NCBI RefSeq assembly: GCF_001424425.1
Contig: NZ_LMPT01000019.1
Span: 619,003-683,002, forward strand
DNA: 64,000 nucleotides
DNA from: Acidovorax sp. Leaf191
GTDB taxonomy: Bacteria; Pseudomonadota; Gammaproteobacteria; Burkholderiales; Burkholderiaceae_C
Direction of reading: 5' to 3'
Positions 45,291-54,325 of the stretch are shown here, one piece after another. Positions within the stretch are counted from its first letter, which is position 1; the number at the start of each line of letters is the position of its first letter. The position numbers and the translations under genes were made by a program. The notes under the pieces were generated by a model that did no database searches, was not told the origin of the DNA, and saw only the letters and a list, made by a program, of their open reading frames with translations.

Positions 45291-45310
45291 TCTGGCGGAA
45301 ACGGAAGGAT
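45291..45310. repeat. Attachment-site-like repeat, distal copy (tRNA-Ser 3' end)
   Basis: TCTGGCGGAAACGGAAGGAT matches TCTGGCGGAAACGGAGGGAT at 47305-47324, the 3' end of tRNA-Ser, in 19 of 20 positions and in the same orientation. The two copies bracket about 2 kb. Confidence 0.75.
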
Positions 45311-45440
45311 CGGTCAGCTCCATTGTGGTGAGGAGCCGAACGGATCGACACCAGTTTGTGGGCCATATGCAGTTGCTGGCTACCGATCCGTCAATCCCTT
45401 GCCTCATATACTCGCCGCTGCATAAAAATGGGATCAAGAA

Positions 45441-46055
45441 ATGCAGTTCTCGCGCGCAATATCAATCGGAGCAGTGGCAAGCGTGATGCTTCTCAGCACG
45501 TTCAGACTTCACGCTCAAACCATCTCGCAACCTGTGGGTATCGCGACATACGGGGTGGCTGGAACTGGGCAGAGCTTCACGGCTACTTTGACGGGTGTAG
45601 TCAATCGTATCGACGTTCGCAGCCGTACAACAGGGGGCGGAACTCTGTACATCTACAACGGCGCCAATGGTAGCGGCACGGTCGGCGCAGTGGGTGCGCC
45701 CGCTTACACCCAGGCTGTTGCGCTGACCGACTCTGGAAGTGACGCAGCAGGGTTTTCGTCCCTCGTCCTCACTACGCCTTTTCCTGTGACCGCCGGTTCT
45801 CAGTATTCATTCGCGTTGAGCGGATTTGCGTTGTCTGGTACCAACACGAATCCATACGCTGGCGGTACGAAGTTAGACGATTTCGCAGGTCCCTCGCCCA
45901 GCCAAGATATCCCATTTCAAATCTTTGAAGCACTTGCGGCCCCAGCTCCCGCCACTTCCGCGGCCATCCCCACCCTGTCCGAATGGGCGCTGATCAGCAT
46001 GTCTGCAATCTTTGGGCTGTATGGCGTCGCACGGCTGCGGCGGCGCCGGTATTGA
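45441..46055 (+). CDS. Secreted protein with IPTL-CTERM sorting signal
   Basis: A 204-residue protein. An N-terminal signal peptide (AISIGAVASVMLLSTFRLHA) is followed by a beta-rich body (GQSFTATLTGVVNRIDVRSRT, GGTLYIYNG) and a C-terminal IPTL-CTERM tripartite signal: IPTLSEWALISMSAIFGLYG then a basic RLRRRRY. Such proteins are exported, then sorted and processed by an exosortase-like system elsewhere in the genome. It lies inside the att-like repeats and is GC-poorer than its surroundings, so it may be cargo. Confidence 0.85.
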   Translation: MQFSRAISIGAVASVMLLSTFRLHAQTISQPVGIATYGVAGTGQSFTATLTGVVNRIDVRSRTTGGGTLYIYNGANGSGTVGAVGAPAYTQAVALTDSGSDAAGFSSLVLTTPFPVTAGSQYSFALSGFALSGTNTNPYAGGTKLDDFAGPSPSQDIPFQIFEALAAPAPATSAAIPTLSEWALISMSAIFGLYGVARLRRRRY

Positions 46056-47306
46056 GCGTCAGACACAACTCATTGGCTCAAAACCCGAAATCCCAAACGA
46101 TCCACGAACGACTCGCGGGGCGGCGCGGGGCTTGGCGCAGGTATCGAGCGGCACACTCGAAAAAATCGACTCATGAAGCAAGCGGGCGCGGCGGGGTCTA
46201 GACCGCGCGCCCGGGAATGGGTCGCGCGGGCCAGAGCGCGCTGGCCGGGTGGCCGGAGCGCGGCGATGGGGCCGGACGCCAGGCGTGCCGCCGAGGGCAT
46301 TCAGCGGGGCCGGGTAGGCGCAGCGGAGGGCCAAAAAAAGCCCGCGCTGGGCGGACTGTGGCGTGCCGGGGCGGGCTGCAGCGCAGGGCGGGAGCGGCGG
46401 CTTGTGCTTCCTCCAGGACTTAGGGCTTTGACGTGCAGACCGTGCGGCCGGCCCAGGTGTCGATGGCGTGGACCATGCGCGCCTGCAGCGGAGCGATTTC
46501 ATTGCGGGCCAACGCCACCCTTGCTCATTGTCAGTTGCTCGCGCATCTTGTCCACATCGCCCTGGGATTGCGCGGCATCGGTCACGTAGAGGATGAAGCC
46601 GGCGTGGCTGCCGTTATTGTAGTAACGGCGGCGGAACAGCTGGCCGATTCATTCAGCATGGCCGACTGCAGCGCCAGGTAGAGCGGAACGGCAGGCTGTT
46701 GATTTCCTGTTGAATGTCCTGCTCGCGCAGCTGGAACATATCGTGGCGCGGAAATTCGTGCGGGCTCCGCAGGTCCGTGACGAAGAAGAAGCGGCCCGCC
46801 TCGAGGCCGCGCCGGACGTACTTGCCCAGCGCGGGGCGCAGTTACCAGCAGATCGCCCAGCCGGTTGCGACGTCGCTCCAAGCAGGCATCACCCAGCACC
46901 ATGTAATCCAGCGCGAACCCGCCGAAGGCCTGAACGCTGAGAATCTGCAAAGGGATGAAGGTGCTGGATAGAACGTTGATCTTGAAGCGCAGCGCGGATT
47001 CCAGGTGCGCCCCCACGCGCAGCAGCCGAGCCGGTGCAGCGAGGCTCACGAGGGAGATCGCACCGATCCTGTTCGTTGGGGATGCAGCACCAACAAACCG
47101 TGCGGGTGATGATGATTCGCGACTACGTGCGCGGTGGACTGCGTCTGCCGAATGCGGCCAGAATCTCACTGCTGTCAACACGTCTCTGGGAGCCCTATAG
47201 AGCCACCGTATAAGGTCATTAAGGCATAGCGTTGGTGCCGGACCTTAAAGCGCCGATCCAAAAGAGAAAAGCCCCAAGCAGATCAACTACTTAGGGCTTT
47301 CACATC
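46056..47306 (-). pseudogene. Decayed P2/PBSX-type phage portal protein and flanking remnant
   Basis: Between about 46500 and 47030 the minus strand reads, over more than one frame, pieces of a phage portal protein: VLSSTFIPLQILSVQAFG and ALDYMVLGDACLERRRNRLG, then EAGRFFFVTDL, EFPRHDMFQLREQDIQQEI, and YYNNGSHAGFILYVTDAAQ. These match the order of P2 gpQ-like portal proteins, but frameshifts and deletions separate them, so no working product is made. No other phage gene is clear in 46056-46500, which holds GC-rich sequence and an A-tract hairpin near 46330. Confidence 0.7.
47268..47300 (-). terminator. Terminator-like hairpin next to tRNA-Ser
   Basis: AAAGCCC and GGGCTTT form the stem base with further pairing (AAG/CTT) inside; a T-rich run follows on the minus strand. 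It ends tRNA-Ser transcription now that the island has replaced the old downstream sequence. Confidence 0.65.
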
Positions 47307-47399
47307 TGGCGGAAACGGAGGGATTCGAACCCTCGATGAGGCTCTACACCCCATACTCCCTTAGCAGGGGAGCACCTTCGGCCACTCGGTCACGTTTCC
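47307..47399 (-). tRNA. tRNA-Ser (GCU anticodon)
   Basis: On the minus strand GGAAACGTG..…CACGTTTCC-like acceptor ends pair as GGAAACG/CGTTTCC, the D-arm is GACCGAGTGGCC, the anticodon loop is CTGCTAA (GCU), a long variable arm follows, the T-arm is GGGTTCGAATCCC and the CCA end is encoded. It is 93 bases, a class II tRNA reading AGC/AGU. Its 3' end is one arm of the att-like repeat. Confidence 0.95.
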
Positions 47400-47441
47400 A
47401 ATCCAACTATTATGCCTCATTTCGGAGGCGGTTCTGACGGA

Positions 47442-47670
47442 TCAGGCGGTGTGCGGGTGCAGCTCGACGGCCTTGTGCAGGCTACACGGCCAGCTCCACG
47501 TACTTTTCGTCGATCACGACCAAGGTCTTGATGTTGGCGGAGGAGATCATCTGGATGCTGATGCCTTCTTCGCTCAGCACGCAGAACGCTTTACAGGCAC
47601 GCCCACGTGGCTGCGCAGCAGAGCCCATCGACGTGCGGCCGTGTTTGTGAAAGATCAAATGCCGCTGGAT
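47442..47670 (-). pseudogene. lysC: lysC (aspartate kinase) remnant with large internal deletion
   Basis: The minus strand starts with LIFHKHGRTSMGS, close to the N-terminal kinase motif VHKYGGTSMGS of aspartate kinase. It then jumps to CKAFCVLSEEGISIQMIS and VVIDEKYVELAV, the C-terminal ACT domain, ending LHKAVELHPHTA. Nearly all the kinase domain is missing and the start codon and a frame near the end are damaged (an in-frame TAG after VELAV). The position between tilS and tRNA-Ser is the expected place for lysC. Confidence 0.82.
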
Positions 47671-47751
47671 TTTGGGGTGTGACGAATCCGGGGACACGGC
47701 GCAGTGGTTGGGGAAGAACAGGTTTTGGCGCGCCGCCGCTTTTTGGACAGA

Positions 47752-48750
47752 TCAGCGGACCAACACCTGGGGACTGCACCAATCGAGGTGGGCACCGTTT
47801 CGCACCACGAAGCCCCGCCCTACCTTGATGTGGATGCGGTGGCCCCGTGTGGTGCAGGCCGCGACCTGGCCCAGCAGCTCGTGGAGCTGCGCCGCGGCGG
47901 GCGTGGTCTGGTGGACGGTACGCAGCCAGTGCCGCAGCACGTTGGCCTGGCGCGCCCGACCCAGGCCCTGCAACAGCTGGATCGAGGGCGGCGTGCCCAC
48001 CCGTTGCGCATCTTCGAGAGCCAGCTCGTCCAGCAGCTCTGCGGCCTGCGCTGCGTTCGATGCAGACCGCGCGAAGGTGTCGCGAAACGCGGGGAAGGCG
48101 GCCTCGAGGGCGGGAAGAAGCTGGGCGCGGATGCGGTTGCGGGTAAAGCGCTCGTCGGTGTTGGTGGGGTCTTCCACCCAGGTGCGGCCCTGGGCGCGCA
48201 GCCAGCTGCGGACATCGGCCGCGGACACCTGCAGCAGCGGGCGGTGCCACTGCAGGCCCGACCGCTCCCATTGCGCAGGCATGGCCGCCAGCCCGGCCAC
48301 ACCGGCGCCGCGCGACAGGGCCAGCAGGACGGTCTCGACCTGGTCGTCCGCATGCTGCGCCAATGCTATTGATTTAATAGCTGCTGGCGCTTGTGTATCC
48401 AGCGCTACCGCATCCAAAGCCTTGTACCTGGCCTGCCGGGCAGCGTCTTCGGGGCTTTGGCCGGGCGCGGGCCGCGCATCCAGGCGGCGGATGGCCAGCG
48501 GCACGTTCAGGTCCTGGCACAGGGCCACGCAGTGGTGCTCGAAACCGTCGGCCGCTGCCTGCAGCCCGTGGTGGACATGGACGGCGCGGACCTGGCCCGG
48601 CCAGCGCCGCGCGCACGCCAGCAGCAAGGCCGTGGAATCGGCACCGCCGCTCAGGCCCACGGCCACGGGGAGCGCAGGCGCGAAGGCCTGCATCGCAGCG
48701 TCGAAGGGCAAGGTCACGCCCAGCCCCTGGCCGGTGCAGCCGCCGTACAC
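47752..48750 (-). CDS. tilS: tRNA(Ile)-lysidine synthase
   Basis: TilS makes lysidine at the CAU anticodon of minor tRNA-Ile. The PP-loop is SGGADS at residues 34-39, with LAQHADDQVETVLL and GLAAMPAQWERSGLQWHRPLL also typical. Length from the GTG at 48750 is 332 residues; other starts such as ATG at 48693 are possible. A copy of the dispersed repeat lies inside the gene (48363-48419) and encodes part of the loop DAVALDTQAPAAIKSIA before the LAQHADDQ motif, in frame. Confidence 0.9.
   Translation of the reverse strand: MYGGCTGQGLGVTLPFDAAMQAFAPALPVAVGLSGGADSTALLLACARRWPGQVRAVHVHHGLQAAADGFEHHCVALCQDLNVPLAIRRLDARPAPGQSPEDAARQARYKALDAVALDTQAPAAIKSIALAQHADDQVETVLLALSRGAGVAGLAAMPAQWERSGLQWHRPLLQVSAADVRSWLRAQGRTWVEDPTNTDERFTRNRIRAQLLPALEAAFPAFRDTFARSASNAAQAAELLDELALEDAQRVGTPPSIQLLQGLGRARQANVLRHWLRTVHQTTPAAAQLHELLGQVAACTTRGHRIHIKVGRGFVVRNGAHLDWCSPQVLVR
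48363..48419. repeat. Dispersed palindromic repeat, copy 4 (inside tilS)
   Basis: Contains TTAATAGCTGCTGGCGCTTG and ATCCAGCGCTACC. The reading frame of tilS runs through it without a stop. Confidence 0.75.
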
Positions 48751-48906
48751 CCGCGGCGACCAGCACAGCCCACGACACCACGATTCACACGACAGCCATC
48801 CATGGTCGAATTATCACGGTGCCCAGTGCACCGCAGCACGAACGCAGCAAAACGCCGACGGCGCGGTCCGCAGCCAGCCGTGGACTGCAGCAGCCCTCAG
48901 CAGCCG

Positions 48907-50757
48907 TCAGCCGCCCGGAGGCGCCAGGCGCGGCGCTGCGTGCGCCGAATCGGTGGACAGCCGGAACGTACCCACCACTTCGGACAGCCGCACCGACTGG
49001 TCCTTGAGGCTTTGCGCGGCGGCGGCGCTCTGCTCCACCAGGGCGGCGTTCTGCTGCGTCATCTGGTCCAAGTGCGCCACGGCCTGGCCGACCTCGCCGA
49101 TGCTGGTGCTCTGCTCGTTGGTCGACGCAGTGATCTCGGCCATGATGTCCGTGACGCGCTGCACCGAGGTCACGATGTCGGTCATGGTGGTGCCGGCGTC
49201 GTGCACCAGCCGCGAGCCATTTTCGACCTGCTCGACCGACGTGTTGATCAGTGTCTTGATCTCGCGTGCAGCCTCGGCGCTGCGCTGCGCCAGGCTGCGC
49301 ACCTCGCCCGCCACCACGGCAAAGCCCCGGCCCTGCTCGCCGGCACGCGCGGCCTCCACGGCCGCATTCAGCGCGAGGATGTTGGTCTGGAAGGCGATGC
49401 CGTCGATCACGCCGATGATGTCGTTGATCTTGCGCGAGGCCGCGTTGATCTTGTCCATGGTGGTCACCACGTTGCCCACCACCGCACCGCCATGCTGGGC
49501 CACGCTGGATGCCTGGGCGACGAGCTGGTTGGCCTGGCGGGCGGCATCGGCGTTCTGCCGTACGGTCTCGGTGAGCTGCTGCATCGACGCCGAGGTCTCC
49601 TGCAGGCTGGACGCGGTGAGTTCGGTGCGCCCGCTCAGGTCCTGGTTGCCGGTGGCGATCTCTTCGGCCGCCACGCGCACCGACCCGCTGGCCTCGCGGA
49701 TCTGGCCCAGCACGCCCGAGAGCTTGCCGGCAAAGTTGTTGTAGCTCGACGCAATCTGCGCCAGCTCGTCCTCGCCGTGGGTGTCGATGCGGCGCGACAG
49801 GTCACCGTCGCCCTCGCCCACCTCGTGCATGGCATCGCGCACCTGCGTCAGGCGGCGCAGGCGCTGCGTCAGCACCGCTGCCAGCAGCGCGACCGCAATG
49901 GCCAACACCACGATGCTCGACACGACGGACGTGGTCAGCATGGCGCGGATGGGGGCCATGGCTTCGCTTTCATCGAGCGCCACCACCAGCATCCAGCTCG
50001 TGCCCGCGATGGGGACCACCGTGAGCAGCCGCTGGCGCCCGCCGATGTCGATGCCCAGCAGCTCCCGGCTTTTGGCGGCGGCCTGCAGCTTGTCGGACGT
50101 GAGGGCGGGTGCCAGGTCGCTCAGGGGCTTGAGTGTGAGCGCTGCATCAGGGTGGGCAATGATCTTGCCGTCGCTCGACGCCATGAAGCCAAAGCTCTGG
50201 GGCGTGGGCCGCACCGATGCCACGGTGGCCACGACGGACTCCATGGACACATCGCCCGCAGCCACCCCCTTGAGGGCCGACCCCGCCCCCACGGGCGACG
50301 CGAAGGTGACGACCAGCTTGCCGTCGGATGCGGAGATGTACGGCGGCGTGATGACCGGGCCGCCAGCCGCAGCGGCCTGCTTGTACCAGGGCCGGGCGGT
50401 CGGGTCGTAGTCGGCCGGGAGGTTGCGCGTTTCCGAAAAGACGTATTTCTTGTCGGCAAAGCCGAAGTAGAAGGTGGAGAACTTGCCCGCGTCGCGCAGC
50501 AAGGCCAGTGTCTTGACCGGTTCGGGCTCGTCGAAGGCAGTGACGGAGGCCGCGACGATCAATGCCTTACCACGCCCCCACTCCTCGATGGTTTCCACGT
50601 GGCTCTTGGCGGTAGCCAGGCTCTCTTCGATAAGGCTGTCCCGCGCCTGGCTGCGCGCCACCAGGAAATTGGCCACGGTCAGCACCAGCAGCGCCAGCAC
50701 CAGGCAGGCCGACGACAGTGCAAGAATCTGGCCTTTGAGCGACTTGAGCAGCGACAT
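48907..50757 (-). CDS. Methyl-accepting chemotaxis protein with Cache sensor
   Basis: A 616-residue chemoreceptor: TM1 at about residues 12-34, a periplasmic double-Cache domain ([28 protein letters not shown]), TM2 near residues 270-295, a HAMP region, and a signalling domain with the hairpin tip [21 protein letters not shown]. The Cache pocket suggests small organic acids or amino acids as ligands. It is the only gene between accA and tilS that is not housekeeping, so it is probably an insertion. Confidence 0.93.
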   Translation of the reverse strand: MSLLKSLKGQILALSSACLVLALLVLTVANFLVARSQARDSLIEESLATAKSHVETIEEWGRGKALIVAASVTAFDEPEPVKTLALLRDAGKFSTFYFGFADKKYVFSETRNLPADYDPTARPWYKQAAAAGGPVITPPYISASDGKLVVTFASPVGAGSALKGVAAGDVSMESVVATVASVRPTPQSFGFMASSDGKIIAHPDAALTLKPLSDLAPALTSDKLQAAAKSRELLGIDIGGRQRLLTVVPIAGTSWMLVVALDESEAMAPIRAMLTTSVVSSIVVLAIAVALLAAVLTQRLRRLTQVRDAMHEVGEGDGDLSRRIDTHGEDELAQIASSYNNFAGKLSGVLGQIREASGSVRVAAEEIATGNQDLSGRTELTASSLQETSASMQQLTETVRQNADAARQANQLVAQASSVAQHGGAVVGNVVTTMDKINAASRKINDIIGVIDGIAFQTNILALNAAVEAARAGEQGRGFAVVAGEVRSLAQRSAEAAREIKTLINTSVEQVENGSRLVHDAGTTMTDIVTSVQRVTDIMAEITASTNEQSTSIGEVGQAVAHLDQMTQQNAALVEQSAAAAQSLKDQSVRLSEVVGTFRLSTDSAHAAPRLAPPGG

Positions 50758-50868
50758 GGACACTCCTGCATCCCCCGGTGGTGGGGGGCATGACCATGCT
50801 ACATCCGGTTGCAACCTCTGCGCCAGAGGTTACACGCGCACCCACAGACCGCGTTGGCCCCAAACGAC

Positions 50869-50890
50869 AGACGGCCCCGAAGGGCCGTCT
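50869..50890 (-). terminator. Hairpin terminator after accA
   Basis: AGACGGCCC and GGGCCGTCT pair around CGAA. It lies 36 bases after the accA stop on the minus strand. The U-run is weak, so read-through into the chemoreceptor cannot be excluded. Confidence 0.65.
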
Positions 50891-50926
50891 TTGCGGGGCG
50901 CCGCCGCGCGGCGCTGCACCGGGGGA

Positions 50927-51904
50927 TCAGCGGCTGTCCGCCTTGGTGTCGCTGAAGCGGCCGTAGCTTTGCAGGCGCTCGTAGCGGCGGTCCAGCAGGT
51001 CCTTGACCTTGAGGTCGGCCACCTGGCGGTAGGCATCGCCCAAAGCACGCTTGAGGAAGGCCGACATCTGCTTGTGGTCGCGGTGGGCGCCGCCCACCGG
51101 CTCGCTCACGATCTTGTCCACCAGGCCCAGGGCCTTCAGGCGGTGGGCGGTGATGCCCAGCGCGTCGGCCGCTTCCTGGGCCTTGTCGCTGGTCTTCCAG
51201 AGGATGGACGCGCAGCCTTCGGGGCTGATGACGGAGTAGATCGCGTACTGCAGCATCACGACCTGATCGCCCACGCTGATGGCCAGCGCGCCGCCGGAGC
51301 CGCCTTCGCCGATGATGGTGGTGATGATGGGCACTTCCAGTTGCGCCATCTCGAAGATGTTGCGGCCGATCGCCTCGGACTGGCCGCGCTCTTCGGCATC
51401 GATGCCCGGATAGGCGCCGGGCGTGTCCACGAAGGTGAACACGGGCAGCTTGAACTTCTCGGCCGTCTTCATCAGGCGCAGGGCTTTGCGGTAGCCCTCA
51501 GGCTTGCTCATGCCGAAGTTGCGCGCAGCGCGCTCCTTGGTGTCGCGCCCCTTCTGGTGGCCCAGCACCATGCAGGCGTGGCCGTTGAAGCGCGCCAGGC
51601 CCCCCACGATGGACAGGTCGTCCGCATAGTGGCGGTCGCCGTGCAGCTCGACGAAGTCGGTGAAGATGTCGCGCACGTAGTCGAGTGTGTACGGACGCTC
51701 GGGGTGGCGGGCGATCTTGGTGATCTGCCAGGGCGACAGCTCGCTGTAGATGTCCTTGGTGAGCTGCTGGCTCTTCTTGCTGAGCTGGTCGATCTCTTCC
51801 GAGATGTCGACGGCACTTTCGGTCTGCACGTAGCGCAGTTCTTCAATTTTGGACTCGAGTTCCGCGATGGGCTGTTCGAAATCCAGAAAGGTCTTTTTCG
51901 CCAA
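50927..51904 (-). CDS. accA: Acetyl-CoA carboxylase carboxyltransferase alpha subunit
   Basis: A 325-residue AccA, part of the first committed step of fatty acid synthesis. Motifs [25 protein letters not shown] and [18 protein letters not shown] form the acyl-CoA-binding crotonase fold. Length is normal. Confidence 0.97.
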   Translation of the reverse strand: MAKKTFLDFEQPIAELESKIEELRYVQTESAVDISEEIDQLSKKSQQLTKDIYSELSPWQITKIARHPERPYTLDYVRDIFTDFVELHGDRHYADDLSIVGGLARFNGHACMVLGHQKGRDTKERAARNFGMSKPEGYRKALRLMKTAEKFKLPVFTFVDTPGAYPGIDAEERGQSEAIGRNIFEMAQLEVPIITTIIGEGGSGGALAISVGDQVVMLQYAIYSVISPEGCASILWKTSDKAQEAADALGITAHRLKALGLVDKIVSEPVGGAHRDHKQMSAFLKRALGDAYRQVADLKVKDLLDRRYERLQSYGRFSDTKADSR

Positions 51905-52010
51905 CGTTGTTCTCCTAAGGGCTCACGCCGGTGAGCGGCGGCCACGAATGGCCCGCACTGTAACCGACATGTAACGAGTTTGCATAAGCGCGTCAGGCGG
52001 CGTCAGCCGT

Positions 52011-52685
52011 TCAATAAGCCACCGGCAGGGGGTCGAGCGACCGCCAAATATACCAAGTTGCCACGCTGCTCCAGGGCTTCCAGGCTTCGGCCACTTCGCG
52101 CGCATCGCTGCGGCTGACCGGATCGCCCGAGAAATAGTTGTGGCTGATGCCGGCGATCAACCCCGGGTCGTCCAGGGGCAATACGTTGGGCCGCATCAGA
52201 TAGAAGATGAGGAACATCTCGGCGGTCCACCGGCCAATGCCGCGGATGGCGACCAATTCGGCAATGATGGCCTCGTCGTCCATGGCCGCCCAGTCCTTCA
52301 CGTGGAGCTTGCCGCTCTCGAAGTGGATGGCCAGGTCGACGAGGTAGTCGACCTTGCGGGCCGACAGGCCCGCGGCGCGCATGTCGTCGATCTTGAGCTT
52401 GAGCACGCTGGCGGGCTTCATGCCCCGCGGCAGCAGCGCCACGAAGCGCTCCCACACGGCCTGCGCCGAGGTGACCGACACCTGCTGACCGACGATGGAG
52501 CGCGCCAGCGTGACGAACGCGTCGCCCCGCGTGCGCAGCGCGGCGTCGCCGAACTGCGGGATCAGGCGCTTCATCACCCGGTCCTTCTTCACCAGGTGCT
52601 TGCAGGCCTCGGCCCAGTAATCCGGCGTGGCCAGCACCAACGGCGGCGCCGCGGCATCCACCGCTATCTTTTTAGTAGCTGCCAC
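52011..52685 (-). CDS. DNA-3-methyladenine glycosylase II family (HhH-GPD)
   Basis: A 224-residue base-excision repair glycosylase. The helix-hairpin-helix and catalytic region is VAIRGIGRWTAEMFLIF…LPLDD, with the catalytic Asp in LPLDDPGL; SIVGQQVS is the family's upstream motif. It removes alkylated purines such as 3-methyladenine. The start is a GTG inside a copy of the dispersed repeat, giving MAATKKIAVDA. The length is that of the short AlkA-like form without the N-terminal TBP-like domain. Confidence 0.9.
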   Translation of the reverse strand: MAATKKIAVDAAAPPLVLATPDYWAEACKHLVKKDRVMKRLIPQFGDAALRTRGDAFVTLARSIVGQQVSVTSAQAVWERFVALLPRGMKPASVLKLKIDDMRAAGLSARKVDYLVDLAIHFESGKLHVKDWAAMDDEAIIAELVAIRGIGRWTAEMFLIFYLMRPNVLPLDDPGLIAGISHNYFSGDPVSRSDAREVAEAWKPWSSVATWYIWRSLDPLPVAY

Positions 52686-52690
52686 CGCTT
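52662..52690. repeat. Dispersed palindromic repeat, copy 5 (start of glycosylase gene)
   Basis: A partial copy (CGCTATCTTTTTAGTAGCTGCC) carrying the GTG start and first codons of the glycosylase gene. Confidence 0.65.
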
Positions 52691-52732
52691 ACCCCACGTG
52701 CGACAGGCGCATATTTCGCATCAGACACGGGC

Positions 52733-54112
52733 TCACTGCGCGGCTTCCCACGTGGTGCCGGCGGCGGAGTCCTTGAGGACGATGCCTTGCGCCAGCAGCG
52801 CCTGGCGGATGCGGTCCGCCTCGGCAAAGTTCTTGGCAGCCTTGGCGGCGGCGCGGGCGGCGATCTGCGCTTCGATGTCGGCACCGCTGGCACCGGCACC
52901 CGCCTGCAGGAAGGCCTTGGGGTCGCCCTGCAGAATCCCCAGGCAAGCGCCCAGGGCCTGGAGCAGACCGGCCAGTTCGGCCGACCGGGTCTTGTTGACC
53001 TCGCTGGCCAGGTCGAACAGAACGGCCACTGCCTCGGGCGTACCGAAGTCTTCGTCCATCGCTGCCTTGAAGCGGGCGGCGTAGGGGTTCGTCCAGTCGA
53101 TGGCGGGGACTTGTGCAGGTCCTACCAGGCTCAGTGCGGTGTACAGGCGCTTCAGGGCCTGGCGGGCGTCGTCCAGGTGCGCATCGCTGTAGTTCAGCGC
53201 GCTGCGGTAGTGGGCGCGCACGATGAAAAAGCGCACCGTCTCCGCGTCGTAGGTCTTGAGCACGTCGCGGATGGTGAAGAAGTTGCCCAGGCTCTTGGAC
53301 ATCTTCTCGTTGTCCACCCGCACGAAGCCGTTGTGCACCCAGAATTTGGCCAGCGGCTTGCCAGTGGCGCCCTCGCTCTGGGCGATCTCGTTTTCGTGGT
53401 GCGGGAACTGCAGGTCGGCGCCGCCGCCGTGGATGTCGAAGGTCTCGCCCAGCGTGGCGCCGCACATGGCCGAGCACTCGATGTGCCAGCCGGGGCGGCC
53501 GGAGCCGAATTCGCTGTCCCACTTGGCCTCGGGCGGCTCCTCGGGCTTGGAGGACTTCCACAGCACGAAGTCGAGCGGGTCTTCCTTGCCGTCCAGCACG
53601 GCCACGCGCTCGCCGGCGCGCAGTTCATCGAGCGACTTGCCCGACAGCTTGCCGTAGCCGTCGAACTTGCGCACGGAGTAGTTCACGTCGCCATTGCTCG
53701 CGCGGTAGGCCAGGCCCTTGCCTTCCAGCTGGCCGATGAGCGAGAGCATCTGGGGCACGTACTCGGTGGCGCGGGGCTCGATCGAGGGCGGCTCGATGCC
53801 CAAGAGGCCGATGTCCTGGTGCATGGCCGCAATCATCTCGTCGGTGAGCTGGCGGATGGTGATGCCCCGCTCCAGCGCGCGCTTGATGATCTTGTCGTCG
53901 ATGTCGGTGATGTTGCGCACGTAGGTCACGCGCAGGCCGCTGGCCTTGAGCCAGCGCTGCACCACGTCGAACGCCATCATCATGCGGGCGTGGCCGATGT
54001 GGCACAGGTCGTAGATGGTCATGCCGCACACATACATGCGCACATGGCCGGTTTCGAGCGGGGAAAAGTCCTCCAATGCACGCGACAGCGTGTTGTAGAT
54101 GCGCAAACTCAT
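52733..54112 (-). CDS. cysS: Cysteinyl-tRNA synthetase
   Basis: A 459-residue class I synthetase. The HIGH motif is in [17 protein letters not shown], the KMSKS motif is [10 protein letters not shown], and the zinc Cys residues are in MYVCGMT and ECSAMCG. Normal length. It is divergent from the TPR-protein gene. Confidence 0.97.
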   Translation of the reverse strand: MSLRIYNTLSRALEDFSPLETGHVRMYVCGMTIYDLCHIGHARMMMAFDVVQRWLKASGLRVTYVRNITDIDDKIIKRALERGITIRQLTDEMIAAMHQDIGLLGIEPPSIEPRATEYVPQMLSLIGQLEGKGLAYRASNGDVNYSVRKFDGYGKLSGKSLDELRAGERVAVLDGKEDPLDFVLWKSSKPEEPPEAKWDSEFGSGRPGWHIECSAMCGATLGETFDIHGGGADLQFPHHENEIAQSEGATGKPLAKFWVHNGFVRVDNEKMSKSLGNFFTIRDVLKTYDAETVRFFIVRAHYRSALNYSDAHLDDARQALKRLYTALSLVGPAQVPAIDWTNPYAARFKAAMDEDFGTPEAVAVLFDLASEVNKTRSAELAGLLQALGACLGILQGDPKAFLQAGAGASGADIEAQIAARAAAKAAKNFAEADRIRQALLAQGIVLKDSAAGTTWEAAQ

Positions 54113-54325
54113 GGGATTTCAGTAACGGGGGATGGGTGGTGGGTGAAGCGAAATTCACCCGGCAGCAGGGGGCAAGGGCCCCCGGCGGGGGGTTGGCCCG
54201 GTGGGGGCCTACAGCGAAATCACCCGCGGCAACAGCGTTCCGTCATGACAAACCCCCTCAGCTACAATCCGCCGCAGTATAAGCCCCCGCTCCTGCGGGC
54301 CGCTGCCCAACTCCCGGAATTCCCC

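Noticed and set aside
46173..46589. Gene for a 138-residue protein in the phage scar
   Set aside because: It is Arg/Gly-rich with no motif, no ribosome site and lies in a decayed region next to portal fragments.
47591..48271. Open frame of 226 codons overlapping tilS and the lysC remnant
   Set aside because: It is in the wrong frame against tilS and has no start region or motif.
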